A program made the position numbers and the translations under genes. The notes beneath the pieces were generated by a model. That model saw nothing but the letters and a program-made list of their open reading frames with translations, made no database searches and was not told the DNA's origin. Below are positions 40,969 through 59,086 of a stretch of 64,000 nucleotides of DNA, piece after piece; positions within the stretch are counted from its first letter, which is position 1; each line of letters opens with the position of its first letter. The stretch is from Eriocheir sinensis (Eukaryota; Arthropoda; Malacostraca; Decapoda; Varunidae): the NCBI RefSeq assembly GCF_024679095.1, contig NC_066509.1:14008366-14072365 (forward strand), written 5' to 3'.

Positions 40969-43820
40969 ATAGACGCCGTGCATCGCAACAAACCCGTAAC
41001 CGTGATCCCGCAAGTACCACCACCTGTATTACCAAGCCTCTAGATAACTTAAAAATCCTTAGTTTCAATGCGCGTAGCCTAAGAAACAAATTTGATGAAC
41101 TGAGATGTCTTGCTTTAACAGAAAATTTTGACATAATTGCTATAACCGAAACATTTATCGACACCACAAATATTGATTTAAGTTCCGAATACAACATAGA
41201 TGGCTACAGACTCTTCAACAAAGATCGTGTAAACCGAAGAGGCGGTGGCGTCGCCCTTTATGTCAAAAGCTATTTGCAACCCACCGACAAAACACCGGGA
41301 AACAGTAACGTTGAACATTTGTGCGTGCGAGTAAACATTGCAAAAGTCAATTTAAATATATCTGTCACCTACAGACCTCCCGGGCAATCACTCGATGACG
41401 ACCTTGAAATGTACAGCGTCTTAAGGCAGTCACTTAATAACAACGACTCACTGATATTAGGAGACTTTAACCTCCCCCATATCGACTGGGCGACACTGTC
41501 AGGTACAGAAGGCGAGTCACATAGAATGATCGAATTTCTAGAAGAAAATTATCTAAGCCAAATGGTTTCTGAGCCAACTCGACAAAATAATATACTCGAC
41601 CTTGTTATAACGACCCAAGATAACCTTGTCATTAGTGTCACGGTAGGAGAACACCTCGGTTCTTGCGATCATAAATTAGTGCGCGTCGACATTAAAGCTC
41701 AATCATCAGTGACTGAAAATAAAGTAAAGGTGCCCAATTTCAAAAGAGCTAACTTCGTAGAAATCCGACAAAATCTAACAGAAATACAACTCTCAGATGA
41801 CGGCAACGTAGAGGAAGCCTGGCTAAGCCTTTAAAATCACTTACTCACTCAGCAGAACACATTCGTCCCCTTGTGCGAGAAACGAATTAACACTAATAAA
41901 AGCCCACCGTGGTTTAATAGCGAAATTAAACAATCAGTCAATGAGAGAAAATTGTTTTACAGGTTAAAGAAAGAACAAAGCACGCCCGAGAACATTAGAC
42001 TCTATAATGATGCCAGGCGACGAGTAAAAAGACTAGTAGGTCAGGCAAAGCGTAGATATGAAGAAAATATTGCAGCCAACTGTAAAAATAACCCGAAATC
42101 TTTCTTCAGTTACATAAACAACAGAAAGGCGATCAAAAGTGGTATTGGACCTTTAACAAACAGCGACGGTGCACTAGTGACTGACAGCCAACACATTGCA
42201 AACCTCTTAAACAATTACTTTTCCTCGGTGTTTAATACTAACAGTCTTCCTCTCGCTACCACCAACACCAGTACTATTGTAAATCTCGAGCATGCATTGC
42301 CTAATTTTGAAATAACAACCGATGAAGTCCTTAAAGCTCTCCATTCACTTAAAACAAATAAAAGTCCTGGACCTGACAAAGTATATCCAACTCTGCTGAA
42401 AGAAACGAAGAGCGAAATACTCTCCTCCCTCACAACCGTATTCAATATGTCCTTGCGACAAGGCATCGTCCCTTCAGATTGGAAAAGGCTAACGTGACAC
42501 CGATTTTCAAGAAAGGAGACAAAAAAAGTACCAGGTAATTACAGGCCCATTAGTCTAACTTCGGTTGTAGGTAAGCTACTTGAGGGCATAATTAGAGACA
42601 AAATTGTGAGTTACCTTGAAAGCCACTCATTGATTGGGGACTCACAACATGGCTTCCGAAACAAAAGATCCTGCCTATCAAACCTATTAACCTTTTATAA
42701 CGACCTCTTCACTGTTTATGACGTAACCAAATCACTGGACGTAGTCTATCTTGATTTCCAGAAAGCGTTTGATAAAGTCCCGCATCATAAATTACTTTAC
42801 AAATTAAAGCAAATAGGTATTGACGGTCAAGTAAACCAATGGATCGCGAATTGGTTGAGCAACAGACAACAAAGAGTAGTGATTGACGGATTTAACTCAG
42901 AGTGGGCGCCTGTCACTAGTGGCGTCCCTCAGGGCTCGGTCCTTGGCCCAGTGCTCTTCATTATCTACATCAACGACGTGGATGTTGGACTCAATAACCG
43001 CATTAGTAAATTTGCAGACGACACAAAGATTGGTAACTCGGTTCTCACTGACGAAGACAGGCAAAGCCTCCAAGAGGATTTGCACAAAATTTCAGCTTGG
43101 TCGGATAGATGGGAGATGCCCTTTAACGTAGACAAGTGCCAGGTCCTTCAAGTTGGAACGAGGAATAAGAAGTTCGAATACGAAATGCGTGGCGTTAAAC
43201 TCAAAAGCGTTCAATGCGTCAAAGACTTGGGGGTCAAAATCGCGTCAAACCTCAAATTCTCACAGCAATGCATCGATGCAGCACATAAAGCGAACAGAAT
43301 GTTGGGCTTCATTAAAAGAAACTTTGTATTCAAGAATAAAGATGTAATACTTCCGCTCTACAACAGTTTAGTCAGACCCCACTTGGAATATGCGGTACAG
43401 TTTTGGTCCCCCCACCATGCAAAGGATATTGCTAAATTAGAAGGTGTTCAGCGTCGGGCAACGAAAATGATCCCTTCCTTGCGCAACAAATCCTACGAAG
43501 AAAGGCTTTCTACCCTTAACATGTTCTCTCTTGAGAAACGTCGCCTCCGAGGAAAATTGATCGAATGTTTTAAAATACTTAATGGTTTCACGAATGTAGA
43601 CAGATCAACATTGTTTATGATCGATGACAGTCTGCGCACGAGGAACAATGGCGTAAAACTCAGATGTAGACAAGTAAATTCAGATTGCACCAAATTTTTC
43701 TTCACCAACGTTGTAGTGCGAGAATGGAATAAGCTTCCACCATCAGTGGTCCAGTGTAACACGATTGACTCCCTCAAAAATAAGCTCGACCGTCACTTCC
43801 TTCAACTTAATATCAACTAG
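40969..43820 (+). pseudogene. CR1 ORF2: AP endonuclease and reverse transcriptase
   Basis: ORF2 makes the LINE's nicking endonuclease and reverse transcriptase. Endonuclease blocks in order: ILSFNARSLRNKFDEL (41055, metal-binding Asn), ITETF (41142, catalytic Glu), VTYRPPGQS, GDFNLPHIDW (41458), and SCDHKLV (about 41663, catalytic His). RT blocks: FKKGDKK, QHGFRNKRSC (about 42648), VYLDFQKAFDKVPHHKLLYK (about 42745), [14 protein letters not shown] (about 42918) and FADDTKIG (43011), then the CR1 thumb and C-terminal blocks to a TAG at 43818. Defects: an AAA to TAA nonsense change at 41832, an A-run one base short near 42484 and an A-run one base long near 42527 that restores the frame. No ATG lies between the ORF1 stop and the first endonuclease motif. 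Function is unlikely unless the indels are assembly errors. Confidence 0.92.
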
Positions 43821-43938
43821 AGTAGAAATGCAACGTTTTGGAGTCTTCTGATTAATGTAAAATCACTTAGGTTTAAGGACAGACCACCAAGTCTGGACCA
43901 TGGGGTCTGTGTGGTCTGATTTTCTATGTAAATCTATG

Positions 43939-43941
<3 letters not shown>

Positions 43942-44026
<85 letters not shown>
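43942..44026. repeat. (TC)n tract at CR1 copy d 3' end
   Basis: About 85 bp, continuous with the element's TATGTAAATC tail. Confidence 0.97.
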
Positions 44027-44029
<3 letters not shown>

Positions 44030-44207
44030 CATACGTAACTATTTGGCTGCACAGAGTTGGACGCAAACACCTCACAAGAAAAAAACTACTACCCAACAAC
44101 CAGTTTTGCCTAATGATATTCATGACGTGCTTTTCAGTTTTTGTTTCTTATCTTCTTTTTCGTTTTCATCATCATTTCGCTTGTTTTTTTTTTATTTTTC
44201 TTCGTCC

Positions 44208-44210
<3 letters not shown>

Positions 44211-44305
<95 letters not shown>

Positions 44306-44308
44306 TTT

Positions 44309-44343
<35 letters not shown>

Positions 44344-44357
44344 GAGAGAGAGAGAGA
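44211..44357. repeat. (TC)n, (GT)n and (GA)n microsatellite cluster
   Basis: TC at about 44211-44300, GT at about 44312-44341, GA at about 44344-44357. Confidence 0.95.
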
Positions 44358-44437
44358 ATCAGTCTGTCAGCCGGCCGGCACGGTATTCTGTTTCCGAATC
44401 TCATCAGTTAGTCAGTCGGTCGGTCAGATCAGTCATC

Positions 44438-44535
44438 AGAACACAAGTCTTCATTGGTCTTAGTGCTTTGGATAGTGTTTGTGAAAGGAAGGTTTGGATT
44501 CAGTGTTACCAGCAAAACCCCCAAGCTGGCCATTT
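44438..44535 (+). repeat. Unnamed dispersed repeat, copy 1
   Basis: About 98 bp beginning AGAACACAAGTCTTCATTGG, with TCTTAGTGCTTTGGATAGTG. Matches 54505-54600 at roughly three quarters of positions by eye. Nature unknown. Confidence 0.7.
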
Positions 44536-45188
<653 letters not shown>

Positions 45189-45199
45189 CACAGCGAAAA

Positions 45200-45420
45200 T
45201 ATATATACTTCCACTTGGAGCACTGAAGCATTGACAAGGGAACGATAAATTTCAGAACGAGACACGTAAAAACAATTAAATGTCTACAAGTGAACGACAG
45301 TTTCAACGCAACACGCACGCTGAAAACAACGAAGCATATACAAGTGAACGAAAAAGTTCAACCCACGAATGCTTGAAGCAATAAAGTATTCACAAACGAG
45401 CGATAACACTCGATAGAGTT
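45200..45420. repeat. Degenerate ~55-60-bp repeats
   Basis: ACAAGTGAACGA-type words at about 45287 and 45341 and diverged versions around them, with GTTCAACSCA in between. Weak. Confidence 0.45.
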
Positions 45421-45516
45421 GTTAATCACCACCAATTAGGGAGTCTTCGGGAACCCCAACACAACGCAGAGATGATCGTTGGCCGCTTATGGCACGTAAA
45501 GAGGCCGCTAGCCAAC

Positions 45517-45521
<5 letters not shown>

Positions 45522-45583
<62 letters not shown>
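45522..45583. repeat. (GA)n tract at CR1 copy e 3' end
   Basis: About 62 bp, continuous with the GATTTACATAG tail of copy e. Confidence 0.96.
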
Positions 45584-50546
<4,963 letters not shown>

Positions 50547-50833
50547 ACTGGAGAATCCTTCAAAGGCTCTCTTTTTCTTAAAGAGGGAATTATAATAAGG
50601 CAGTTTGCCCTCCTCTCATTAGAATGTTTTTCCCCCTACTATTTCGTAAGAAGCTCATAATCTGGTTCTGGCCGAGGAGACAAGTATGATAGTTTCGTAA
50701 GTGGTTCCGACGGAGGCCATTTCGACTCATCACTCTGACAACGGGAAATGAGGCAAGTTGATGATGAAGAGGCGAATTAGGATACGAGGTAATCTTACAT
50801 CACAATTCCTTACTGGCCATTCCAACCCCGGGA

Positions 50834-50879
<46 letters not shown>

Positions 50880-51413
50880 AACGAGATGCATAACACACTT
50901 CATGATCTTCCTGTTACTACAAATTGATGTTTACATGCAAATTTCCAAGTATTCCACGAACGAGAAGCAAATACAGGGTAACGAGACATGCGTGTTTACC
51001 CAGTGATTGAAGCCGTGTTTGCTGTTTAGGCGCCCAATACTTGAAAGCGACAATTACGGCTTCTTTCTCGCCTTCTCAATCCAATAACATGCAAACTTTG
51101 GCAAGGCTGACCCAAGAGGCAATCTCAGAAATCAAGCGGGTCTTTTCCTCCCGTCAACACCGCCGCTGCCATCAAAACACTTCCATTAGGGGTTCGTCGC
51201 TCGTGTCCTTCAGCGGCGTGGCGGCGTCTCCCACGGTGGGTTGCACAAGGCGAAGCATCATCACGTCAAACACTGTGTTGACATGCGGCGTGATATTGCC
51301 TCCGATGTTTGAAGTGATTGAATGTTTTGTTGTGTAGTTTTCTCAACCGAGCGAGCATTATTAACTAAACACAGAGGTAGAGAATACGTAGATGGAAGGA
51401 AGTTAGGCATAAT
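50547..51413. other. Unassigned sequence with one (GT)n run
   Basis: (GT)n at 50837-50877. A GC-rich segment is at 51130-51300. No gene recognised. Confidence 0.5.
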
Positions 51414-52052
51414 CATAGCTGGGCGTTATTGCGATAACTTATCGCGATACTTTATCGCTGATAACAAAATAGGGTTATCGGCCATCCGCTACTTATTTAA
51501 ATATATATCGGTATCTTCGTTACTTTTGTAACCAAACTAGCGATAATCGCTACTTTTTCCGCCTCTCAGAAAAAAAAACGTCTCCTCCCTACTGCGCATG
51601 CGTGGCCCGGGCGCCCGGTGTAGTTTGAAAAAACTTCGGGGTATGAAATATCTTCGGTGAAGAGATTTCATGCTTAGATCATCAACATTAAAACACTAGG
51701 TTATTTTTTTATGTTAGACTCAAAAATCAATATATCAAAGAGAAAAATCATTTAACTTTGCCCCCAAAATGATTATTCACTGCCTCAAATTTGATATTCC
51801 ATATTCGTTTGTGAGTATGCCATGGTATTGAAGGCACAGATGATAAAAATTTGAATTCATGTTTTTTATTTGAAATATCAATATAGTATCGTTTTCGCTA
51901 GCTAGTATCGGAATTGTGGATTTATATTGGGTATCGGTTATCGCCTATATTTGTGTCTCCAGTTAACGAATATCGGTTATCACCGTTAAGGTTTCCCATT
52001 ATCAGTTATCGGTTATTGGGAATAAGGTTTTCTGTTATCGTGCCCAGCTATG
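51414..52052. mobile_element. Putative non-autonomous hAT-like element, TATCG-rich
   Basis: A 639-bp segment starting CATAGCTGGGC and ending GCCCAGCTATG, a perfect 11-bp inverted repeat. The flanking octamers are GGCATAAT (51406-51413) and GGAATAAT (52053-52060), 7 of 8 identical, which fits an 8-bp hAT target duplication. Inside both ends are many TTATCG/CGATAA words (for example ATTGCGATAACTTATCGCGA), plus a GC-rich core at 51590-51640. No coding capacity. Alternative: another 8-bp-TSD superfamily. Confidence 0.78.
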
Positions 52053-52364
52053 GGAATAATAATGATGAGTGTAATACGCCGTGGATGAAGCACACTAGCA
52101 TATACTGAAGCTTAATTCAACCTCCTGGGGTCTATTTCAGTTAGATCTGTTTCCTACTTAAAAGATAATTAACCGACATAACTTCGTTCATGGATGTCCT
52201 TTCATTCTTAAGTTCACATTCCTCCTGCCCAGTTTTCCACGCCTATTAAGTTTACCACATATCCACATCATTTACATTTCTCAGGTTTTCGGAAAATATT
52301 TACCAGCTACTTGCTATGTAATCTCAATTTGCAATTTCTTAATTTGCATTTTTTACATACTCTT

Positions 52365-52401
<37 letters not shown>

Positions 52402-53826
52402 GTATTTCATTGGGGATATACCCCAAGGGAGGAAGGCGGTGCATGCCGCGCAAGCACCCAGACTCTTCCTGGTCCCCCATTCATATCTCCACTAATTTCC
52501 TTCATTATCTTTTTCAAGAAATGTCTAAACTACATTTTTGCTATCACTCATGTCTACTGAATTATTCAATTTAACTTTTTCCCACCTCCTTTATGTCCTG
52601 TCGTCCATTGTTGCCAACCACTTCTGTCTTCTTCTCTACAGCGCCCTTCACCTCACCCTACCAGCTTTGTCCTGGGCCCTAACACCCTGCAAGGCAGATT
52701 AAAAAAAAACTCTGTTGAATTGCAACATTTTTATTAAGATTCTGTGAATTATGATTACATTTAAAAGAATAACGAGGAAAAATTGTTAAACATTGCAAAG
52801 TCAGCCTTTGATCAATTAAACAGGATTTAATTGATCTATGGTAAACTGAAGTTTTATTGAATACATTTTGTTATTTAAAAATATTATGATTTATAACGAG
52901 TAAGAGAGGCAATTGCCCTTAAGCTGCCTCCTTTACTGTAAAGATAATTGAGATTTTAATTATTTCATACATCAGAAATCTTGCTCTGAGTTAGTTTGAG
53001 TCTACCTCTCAGTAAATGGCTTGGTAATGGCAGTGCTTAAGGAGAGTTGAGGTATGTGTGTAAAATTGGGTACAAAAGCTGTGGAGCAGCCATTAGTGGT
53101 ACGTTTGTCCTGTTAACTTAAAAGTGAGACTGAGTAGCAGAAAGTAGTGGACGAGTTTGAAAGGATTTATAGAAGAACTTAGGGAAGCTGATTAAGTAAG
53201 ATAATATGAAGTTTGCAATTGAAATTGTGAGTTACAGGGAGTTTATATTTCAGACATTTTTGTTATTGATAATGCTGGCTCAAATAAAATGTCACACAAC
53301 AGTGAACAAAAAAGATGATTTTTGAGTCAATTAGTAGCCTGATACAATTTGTGCCAATTAGATTTCATCCCTAACTTTAAGCCTTGTTTGGAACCCTACT
53401 CCTCTAAGACCATTAGACCTACATTAATGGTTGATTTCTCTTTGATAAGAGCATAAAATGTAGATCATATTTATAGAAAATGTATATTGTATCTGTTCAG
53501 GCTTTAAATGTTGATGACCCTAGCAAGCCCAATTGCAATAGTATTTTTTGTACTTGGGGACCTATAACTTTGAAACTGAGACCGGTAAGGAAAATATTTT
53601 CTATTGTGGATAGTCTATATTTCACTCTTCCAGACAAAACCTCAACCAATGTTGTAGGTCTAATAATTTTTGAGTTTTGAAGCTCTAGAGTTGAAAGTTA
53701 CATTTCAAGAAAAATGCATTCAAAGTTTTAAAGACTTACAAATGAATATTATAATTATGAGCAAAATAATATAATTTTAACCAACATATGGATGTTGAAT
53801 GGGAAAAGTTTGCCTAGGCCCTATTG
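52053..53826. other. Unassigned AT-rich sequence with 35-bp poly-T
   Basis: Poly-T at 52366-52400 precedes GGTATTTCATTGGGGATATA, possibly the 3' end of a minus-strand retroposon with poly-A. No gene recognised. Confidence 0.45.
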
Positions 53827-54195
53827 CAGCATTTCTCAACCTTTTTACCCTTGTGGAACCCTTAGAAATAGTTTTCATGTCTCAGGGAAGTTGGAACCCT
53901 TGCATAAAAATTATTATTTACCATTATTAATATTTCTCTCTTTTATTACATATAGACATTGCTATATACATTATCTATGATTATTATAATTTTAAATAAT
54001 AGAGGTGGAAGCATTTATTATAATAACCAAGGATTTTCCAACAATATGTTGCATATGTATAGTAAAATTACGAATACAAAATTAAACAAAAATTATTCAA
54101 AAATGCATAGCTTATATATCACTGTTTCATGCAGAACCCCTAGCAACCACTTGTGGAACCCTAGGATTCCGGGGAACCCCGGTTGAAAAACATTG
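53827..54195. mobile_element. Putative non-autonomous hAT element
   Basis: Ends CAGCATTTCTCAACC and (reverse complement) CAATGTTTTTCAACC are imperfect inverted repeats. Inside, TGTGGAACCCTTAG near the left end pairs with CCACTTGTGGAACCCTAGGA near the right. Flanking octamers CCCTATTG and CCCTAGGG match at 6 of 8. An old hAT-type MITE is the simplest reading. Confidence 0.65.
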
Positions 54196-54504
54196 CCCTA
54201 GGGGTTATTCACTAATACTTTTGGAGAACTGCTAGCATGATTACGAAAAATGCTGGGACGATAAAAAAAAATTCACTTTGTGAACCGGTCACTCCCATTA
54301 AGGACAGACCATGAAAACTTAATGCAAAAGAAGGGAGACAGCTGTGTGTTATCGAAGAATAGGGGATAACTGTTCAGAGGGTTGTGTAGAGTTGTCGTAC
54401 GAAGATAGACTTTGTCTTTATGTATTCATGAGTTTGCCAAGGCTCTGAATCTCAAGTAATCCACAGCATGCATGGCAGATTACAACACCAGTTCCAGATC
54501 AATG

Positions 54505-54600
54505 AGAACACAAGTCTTCAAAGATCTTAGTGCTTTGGGTAATGTTTATGGAAGGAAGATTAGCATTATGTGTTACAAGCAAGACCCCTGGCTGGACATC
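54505..54600 (+). repeat. Unnamed dispersed repeat, copy 2
   Basis: AGAACACAAGTCTTCAAAGA, TCTTAGTGCTTTGGGTAATG and ACAAGCAAGACCCCTGGCTG align with 44438-44535. Confidence 0.7.
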
Positions 54601-54974
54601 TGCTTCTAGTTGGAATTTAAATGAGTTTGAGACTCTAAACAGTATTTGTAACAACAATGTGCTAAAAATAAACATCAAAACCTTTGGCATCTTCACCTGA
54701 ATGATGTAAAAATAATAGATGGCTGGGACCATTTCAATGCTCTTGTCTTCTTATAACTTTTTTTCACTTTTAGTTTTAGACCCTTTATATATGCCTGTGT
54801 AAAATGAGGTTTGGATCATAATAATTATTATAAAGGAGATGAAATGAAGCATAATAAAATTTTCAGGTTCATAAGGGTGCTTACTCTAAAAGGTACCTAG
54901 GCATCAAAGAACTAAAACTCCCTACACCAGATAACAGACTGACTATAGAAGACTTTGTAGAAAAGTTTATACCT

Positions 54975-57900
54975 TTAATGGTTGTTTAAGCCAGTGGACA
55001 TCTTAGCAAAACTTATATCCTCCTGAAGCTTGGCATATTCTTTTAATAAACCCTGAAATTTTGGGTCCAGATCCTTGTAGGCATCCATACTATGTCTTAG
55101 TTTCACGAGAGACTCTTCAGTCTGTGTTCTTCGCTGCTGCAAGTGGCTCTGAAGTAACTTCAGGGCCCGCACAGATTGGCTGGTGTAAGTTTCTGTCAAA
55201 ACTTCCAGCTCAAGGCACCTGCAAAGCAAATAACCCAGTCATATAAACTATAACTATTCCTGCTTTCCAAGCATTTACATCAAAGGCAAGGGATATTTTT
55301 TTCATAATCAACAGTCTAGATCAATATCCTAATAAACAATGCCATAAGAAGACAATATATCATACATATTTGCTACTAAAGTATTACCTTAGCTTAAGGA
55401 AGTGGGCCCGGAGGCTAACAAGGCAGTTAGCCAAGTGCTGTGCTGGGTAGTGGGACAGCCGTTGCTTTGACACCAGGCTTTTCAGAATCTTACTGTAGTC
55501 AAACAGGAGACCATACACCTGAGGAAGTGATAGTTCATGTTTCAATAGTTTGTACAGATAGCTTTTCATGACTACTTAAAATTTACAGCAATGTCAGTGT
55601 AAATAGTAAGGAAAAGTTACAATACCTTTTGGTTGAGGCAGTCTGTTTGAATTACACTGTGAATCAGTTTATTACTCTCCTCAGCAAGCTTCTCCTTTGT
55701 GGTCTCCAAGGATTCAACAATTTTTGTTGCTTCATGTGAATCACAACTTTCATAACCTGTAAATAAGAAATGACCAGTCTTTTATTTTTGTCCAGTAATT
55801 TCCTGCCTTTTGATCACTCTTTCTTGAATCAGGAAATCCACTCTTCCTTAGTGTGAGAAATGAGATGGTAACAGTAATGAATGGCATACAGCCTAATCAA
55901 AGTACATACTATATAAAAGTTACTCAATGTATGCTCACCTACTGGCTTTAAAAATGAACTGATCTTGATCCACTCTTGCTCAAGCCAAACTTCCATTGCA
56001 TAACTCAAGTCATCAATGTATGCCCCAGGGTTTAGAGCCTTGCAACTGGCCAACAAGTCTTCAGGCGAAATACTGAACATTGTGTGCTGAAAGTTGAAAA
56101 GAAACAAATGTCATATGCATATGTCAAAAGATATACATGATTAACAGAGTACAAAAAAGTAACATAACTAGCTACAAGTAAATTATACACACTTAAATGG
56201 AAATAAACACTAACACTTTGATAAAGATTGGAACTGATTTTGTAAACTAAATGAGAGTAAAATATCACTGAAAAAAATAAAATATACAAGATGAATGAGA
56301 AAGCTTAAAGTAAATGTCAACAAAAGTAAAGTGATGGTTTGTGAGTGAAGTAGAAGTGAGGTTGTAGATTTTGTATGCCCATATAGAGTGGGAATTGAAT
56401 GTGAAAAAGAATGCAAAATAATTTTGAATGGTGAAGAAATGGAGGAGGTCAATGAGTTTAAGTACCTTGGATCAGTTATGTGTAAGCATGATGGTATGGA
56501 GGGAGATATAAGAGAAAGGGCATTGCAAGGAAGAAGGGTGGTAGGGTCTTTGGGATGAATCATGAATGGCAGAAGTGTGAGCATGGAGGTAAAGAGGGAT
56601 TTGAGAAATACAATAATAGTACCAACCCTCACATATGCAAGTGAAACGTGGGCCTGGAATGAAAGTCAGAGGTCTAGAGTACAGGCAGTGGAAATGAGTT
56701 ATTTGAGGAGTGCTTGTGGTGTGAGTAGAATGGATGGAATGAGTAATGAAAGTGTGTACGAGCATTTTGGAATGTGTCACAGGGGTGAAGGGAAGAAGTG
56801 TGGAGTGGTGGAAGAAGTGAAGCGACAGACTTTAAAGTGGTTTGGCCACATGGAGTGAATGGAGGAGAGTAAGATGACCAGAAGGGTGTATGTGAGTGAG
56901 ATAGAGAGAGGGAATGTTAGAGGATGACCTCCAGTGAAATGGAGGGATAGAGTGCAAGAGTTCGTTAGGGAGAGGGGGGAAAGATCTTTGAGAAACTTTG
57001 AGCAGGCAAGGAGGGAGTGTCTGGATAGAAAAAGTTGGAAGCTCTTCTGCCGTGGCCATCCCCTGGTGGGAACTCCTAGGAGCAGGCGTCGATGAAATGA
57101 TGATGATGATGATGAATCATGATATATGGTAATATTACAGGTACTGTGAAAATACATTTATCTTCTCACCAATCACTACACTAGCTGCAGCCATAACTCA
57201 CCATCTTGCTGCTCCTGCCTTCCCGTTGCCCCTCATCACTGCTCCTCACCAACTGGAGGTGATCCTGCAGCTCTGACAATGTTACTGCCTCCAGCATCTT
57301 CCTCATTTTCTGTTGTGTGGAAAAATTTTAGTATATAGCTCATAGTTTCACATTCTACAGCAAATTCAGTAGATTGCAGGCCTCATAATGTATAGCTGGA
57401 TCATCTATATAAATGTACATTTCATAGGTAACTTGATCAGCCTTTTCTTTCCCCTTGGAAGATCTGAGAAATATGACACACAGAATATTACACAACAATC
57501 TTCAGAAAAGTTGTATCATAATCCATGTCAGCTTACATTTTCTTCTTTATCGTCCCCATCACACATTTTCAGAAGTACATCTTGGGATACCCGATGAAGT
57601 GTTGCTTCTTCTAAATATTTCATTCTGATGCAAAAAAGAATACAAACATAGCAGAGAGGAAAAAAATAAAATCACTTATATCATATACCTACAACAATGA
57701 CAAAGTTACAAGTCTAGACAGAGGGAAAATTGAAAGATAAGTTTGAAAAAATTATAATACTTAGGCCAACTGGCCTCTTGCAGAGTCCTTACATTCTTAT
57801 GTCTTGGCTCATGCCAACTTTCTGACACAACTAATGATGGAGAGATAAACTGTTCTTAGGGAGAAGATGTACTACTAAACTTAGTAGAAAATTAGTCTCT

Positions 57901-59086
57901 GCCATCAAACCGAGACTTATAAACAGTACAACACAATCAACGATAATAAAATGGAAAGGGGCAACCATACTATCACAAAAATAATAATGTGGGAAAATTT
58001 GTCTGTTGCCAAAAAGAGACTTCTAAAACATTCTGGTACAATGAATGAAGCGTGAATCTGCACCAAGCAATGTCGCACAAATATAAAATAAAAGTAGTTT
58101 CATTACCTAACCTACATATATAGAAACATTGACACACAATAAAGAATAAGGAAATCTTCACCAAGCAAAGCCACAAAAAAAATGAAATAAAAAAATCAAG
58201 TTTACTATCAAGCAAATAGTTATGTTAACAAAAATTCTGGCAATAAATGATGATGATGTTTCTATCAAACAATGCCACACCAACACAGTTCTCAATACCT
58301 GGCATGCTTGAGGGCAGCAGTGGCATGTGCAAGGCGAGTGTGGGTGCTCTTGAGGGTTCCCGTGGGGGTGAGGCGGAGGCTTAGGTCCTTCAGCAGGTGG
58401 CTAAGCTGAGGGTGCTTGGTGATGTCTTGAGGGGACACATACACTGGCAGACTTCCACTTACTGTAATGACAATGACTATGTGATTAAATGTGTGTATAA
58501 ATGATAAAGTAGATAATAATCTTACAAAAAATAGTCTGGTATTCTCTTACTGTAACCTGATGTAACCTATGCATGTGAACCACAACAGAGCAGAGGAATG
58601 TTAAAGTAAAGTGAATGTATAGGGAGTGCTGATTAATAAGCTGACAGGCTCTCACTACAACAACATACCAAGTAAACAAATTTATGAGTCATTAGAGTAA
58701 ATAAAAAAATAAAAAAAGCTGTAGTAGAAGTCTTGATAAGTAAACTGGCACAACCACTTCTTCCACTTGCTGTAACAACAACAAATTATTTAACCAAAAT
58801 GTGCAAATCAAATCCAAGAAGAGGAATGTTGAGATGAAGAGGTTGCATTAAGAAGGTAAAGATGATAAGCTAGCATACTGCAGCTCAATATAATGAAAAT
58901 AGCCTATGTAACCATTAGTGTGTGAATGATTGCATAATAATGTATAATCATAACTAGCCTCTATTAGATATGTTTAGATAGAGAGGATGTTAAAATAACT
59001 TTTGCATTAGCAACATATCACTAACTTTACTTACAATGGTTGGAGAAAGATTCTGATGACATGATGTCTGACGAACTAAGAGCCAT
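54975..59086 (-). CDS. HAUS4: HAUS augmin-like complex subunit 4, 8 coding exons
   Basis: Augmin binds existing spindle microtubules and recruits gamma-tubulin for branching nucleation; HAUS4 is a coiled-coil subunit. Coding exons in transcript order: 59086-59035, 58461-58299, 57624-57537, 57309-57202, 56086-55939, 55756-55626, 55518-55388 and 55218-54975. All introns are GT-AG and all phases join without a stop, giving 354 codons; the human protein has about 363. The start is ATG at 59086 (MALSSSDIMSSESFSNH). Family-like blocks: QDITKHPQLSHLLKDLSLRL, KYLEEATLHRVSQDVLLKM and, near the C-terminus, LELEVLTETYTSQSVRALKL and FQGLLKEYAKLQEDI. Length, block order and the helical, Leu/Gln/Glu-rich C-terminus fit HAUS4. 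The 5' UTR continues to 59131, where an acceptor implies an upstream non-coding exon. The assignment rests on recalled family features, not an alignment. Confidence 0.85.
56285..57115 (+). mobile_element. RTE-like LINE fragment, antisense in HAUS4 intron
   Basis: Plus-strand frames read GDIRERALQGRRV, RDLRNTIIVPTLTYASETWA, RVQAVEMSYLRSACGVSRMD, VKRQTLKWFGHME and QARRECLDRKSWKLFCRGHP. This is the post-RT region of a LINE type often annotated as endonuclease-reverse transcriptase (P.L.YG.ETW, R..A.EM..LR...GV, WFGH). Several stops and shifts (for example 56558, 56856) make it dead. It ends in an ATGATGATGATGATGA run (57097-57115), the short-microsatellite tail typical of RTE-type elements. It lies between the fourth and fifth coding exons of HAUS4 in the opposite direction. 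Confidence 0.8.
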
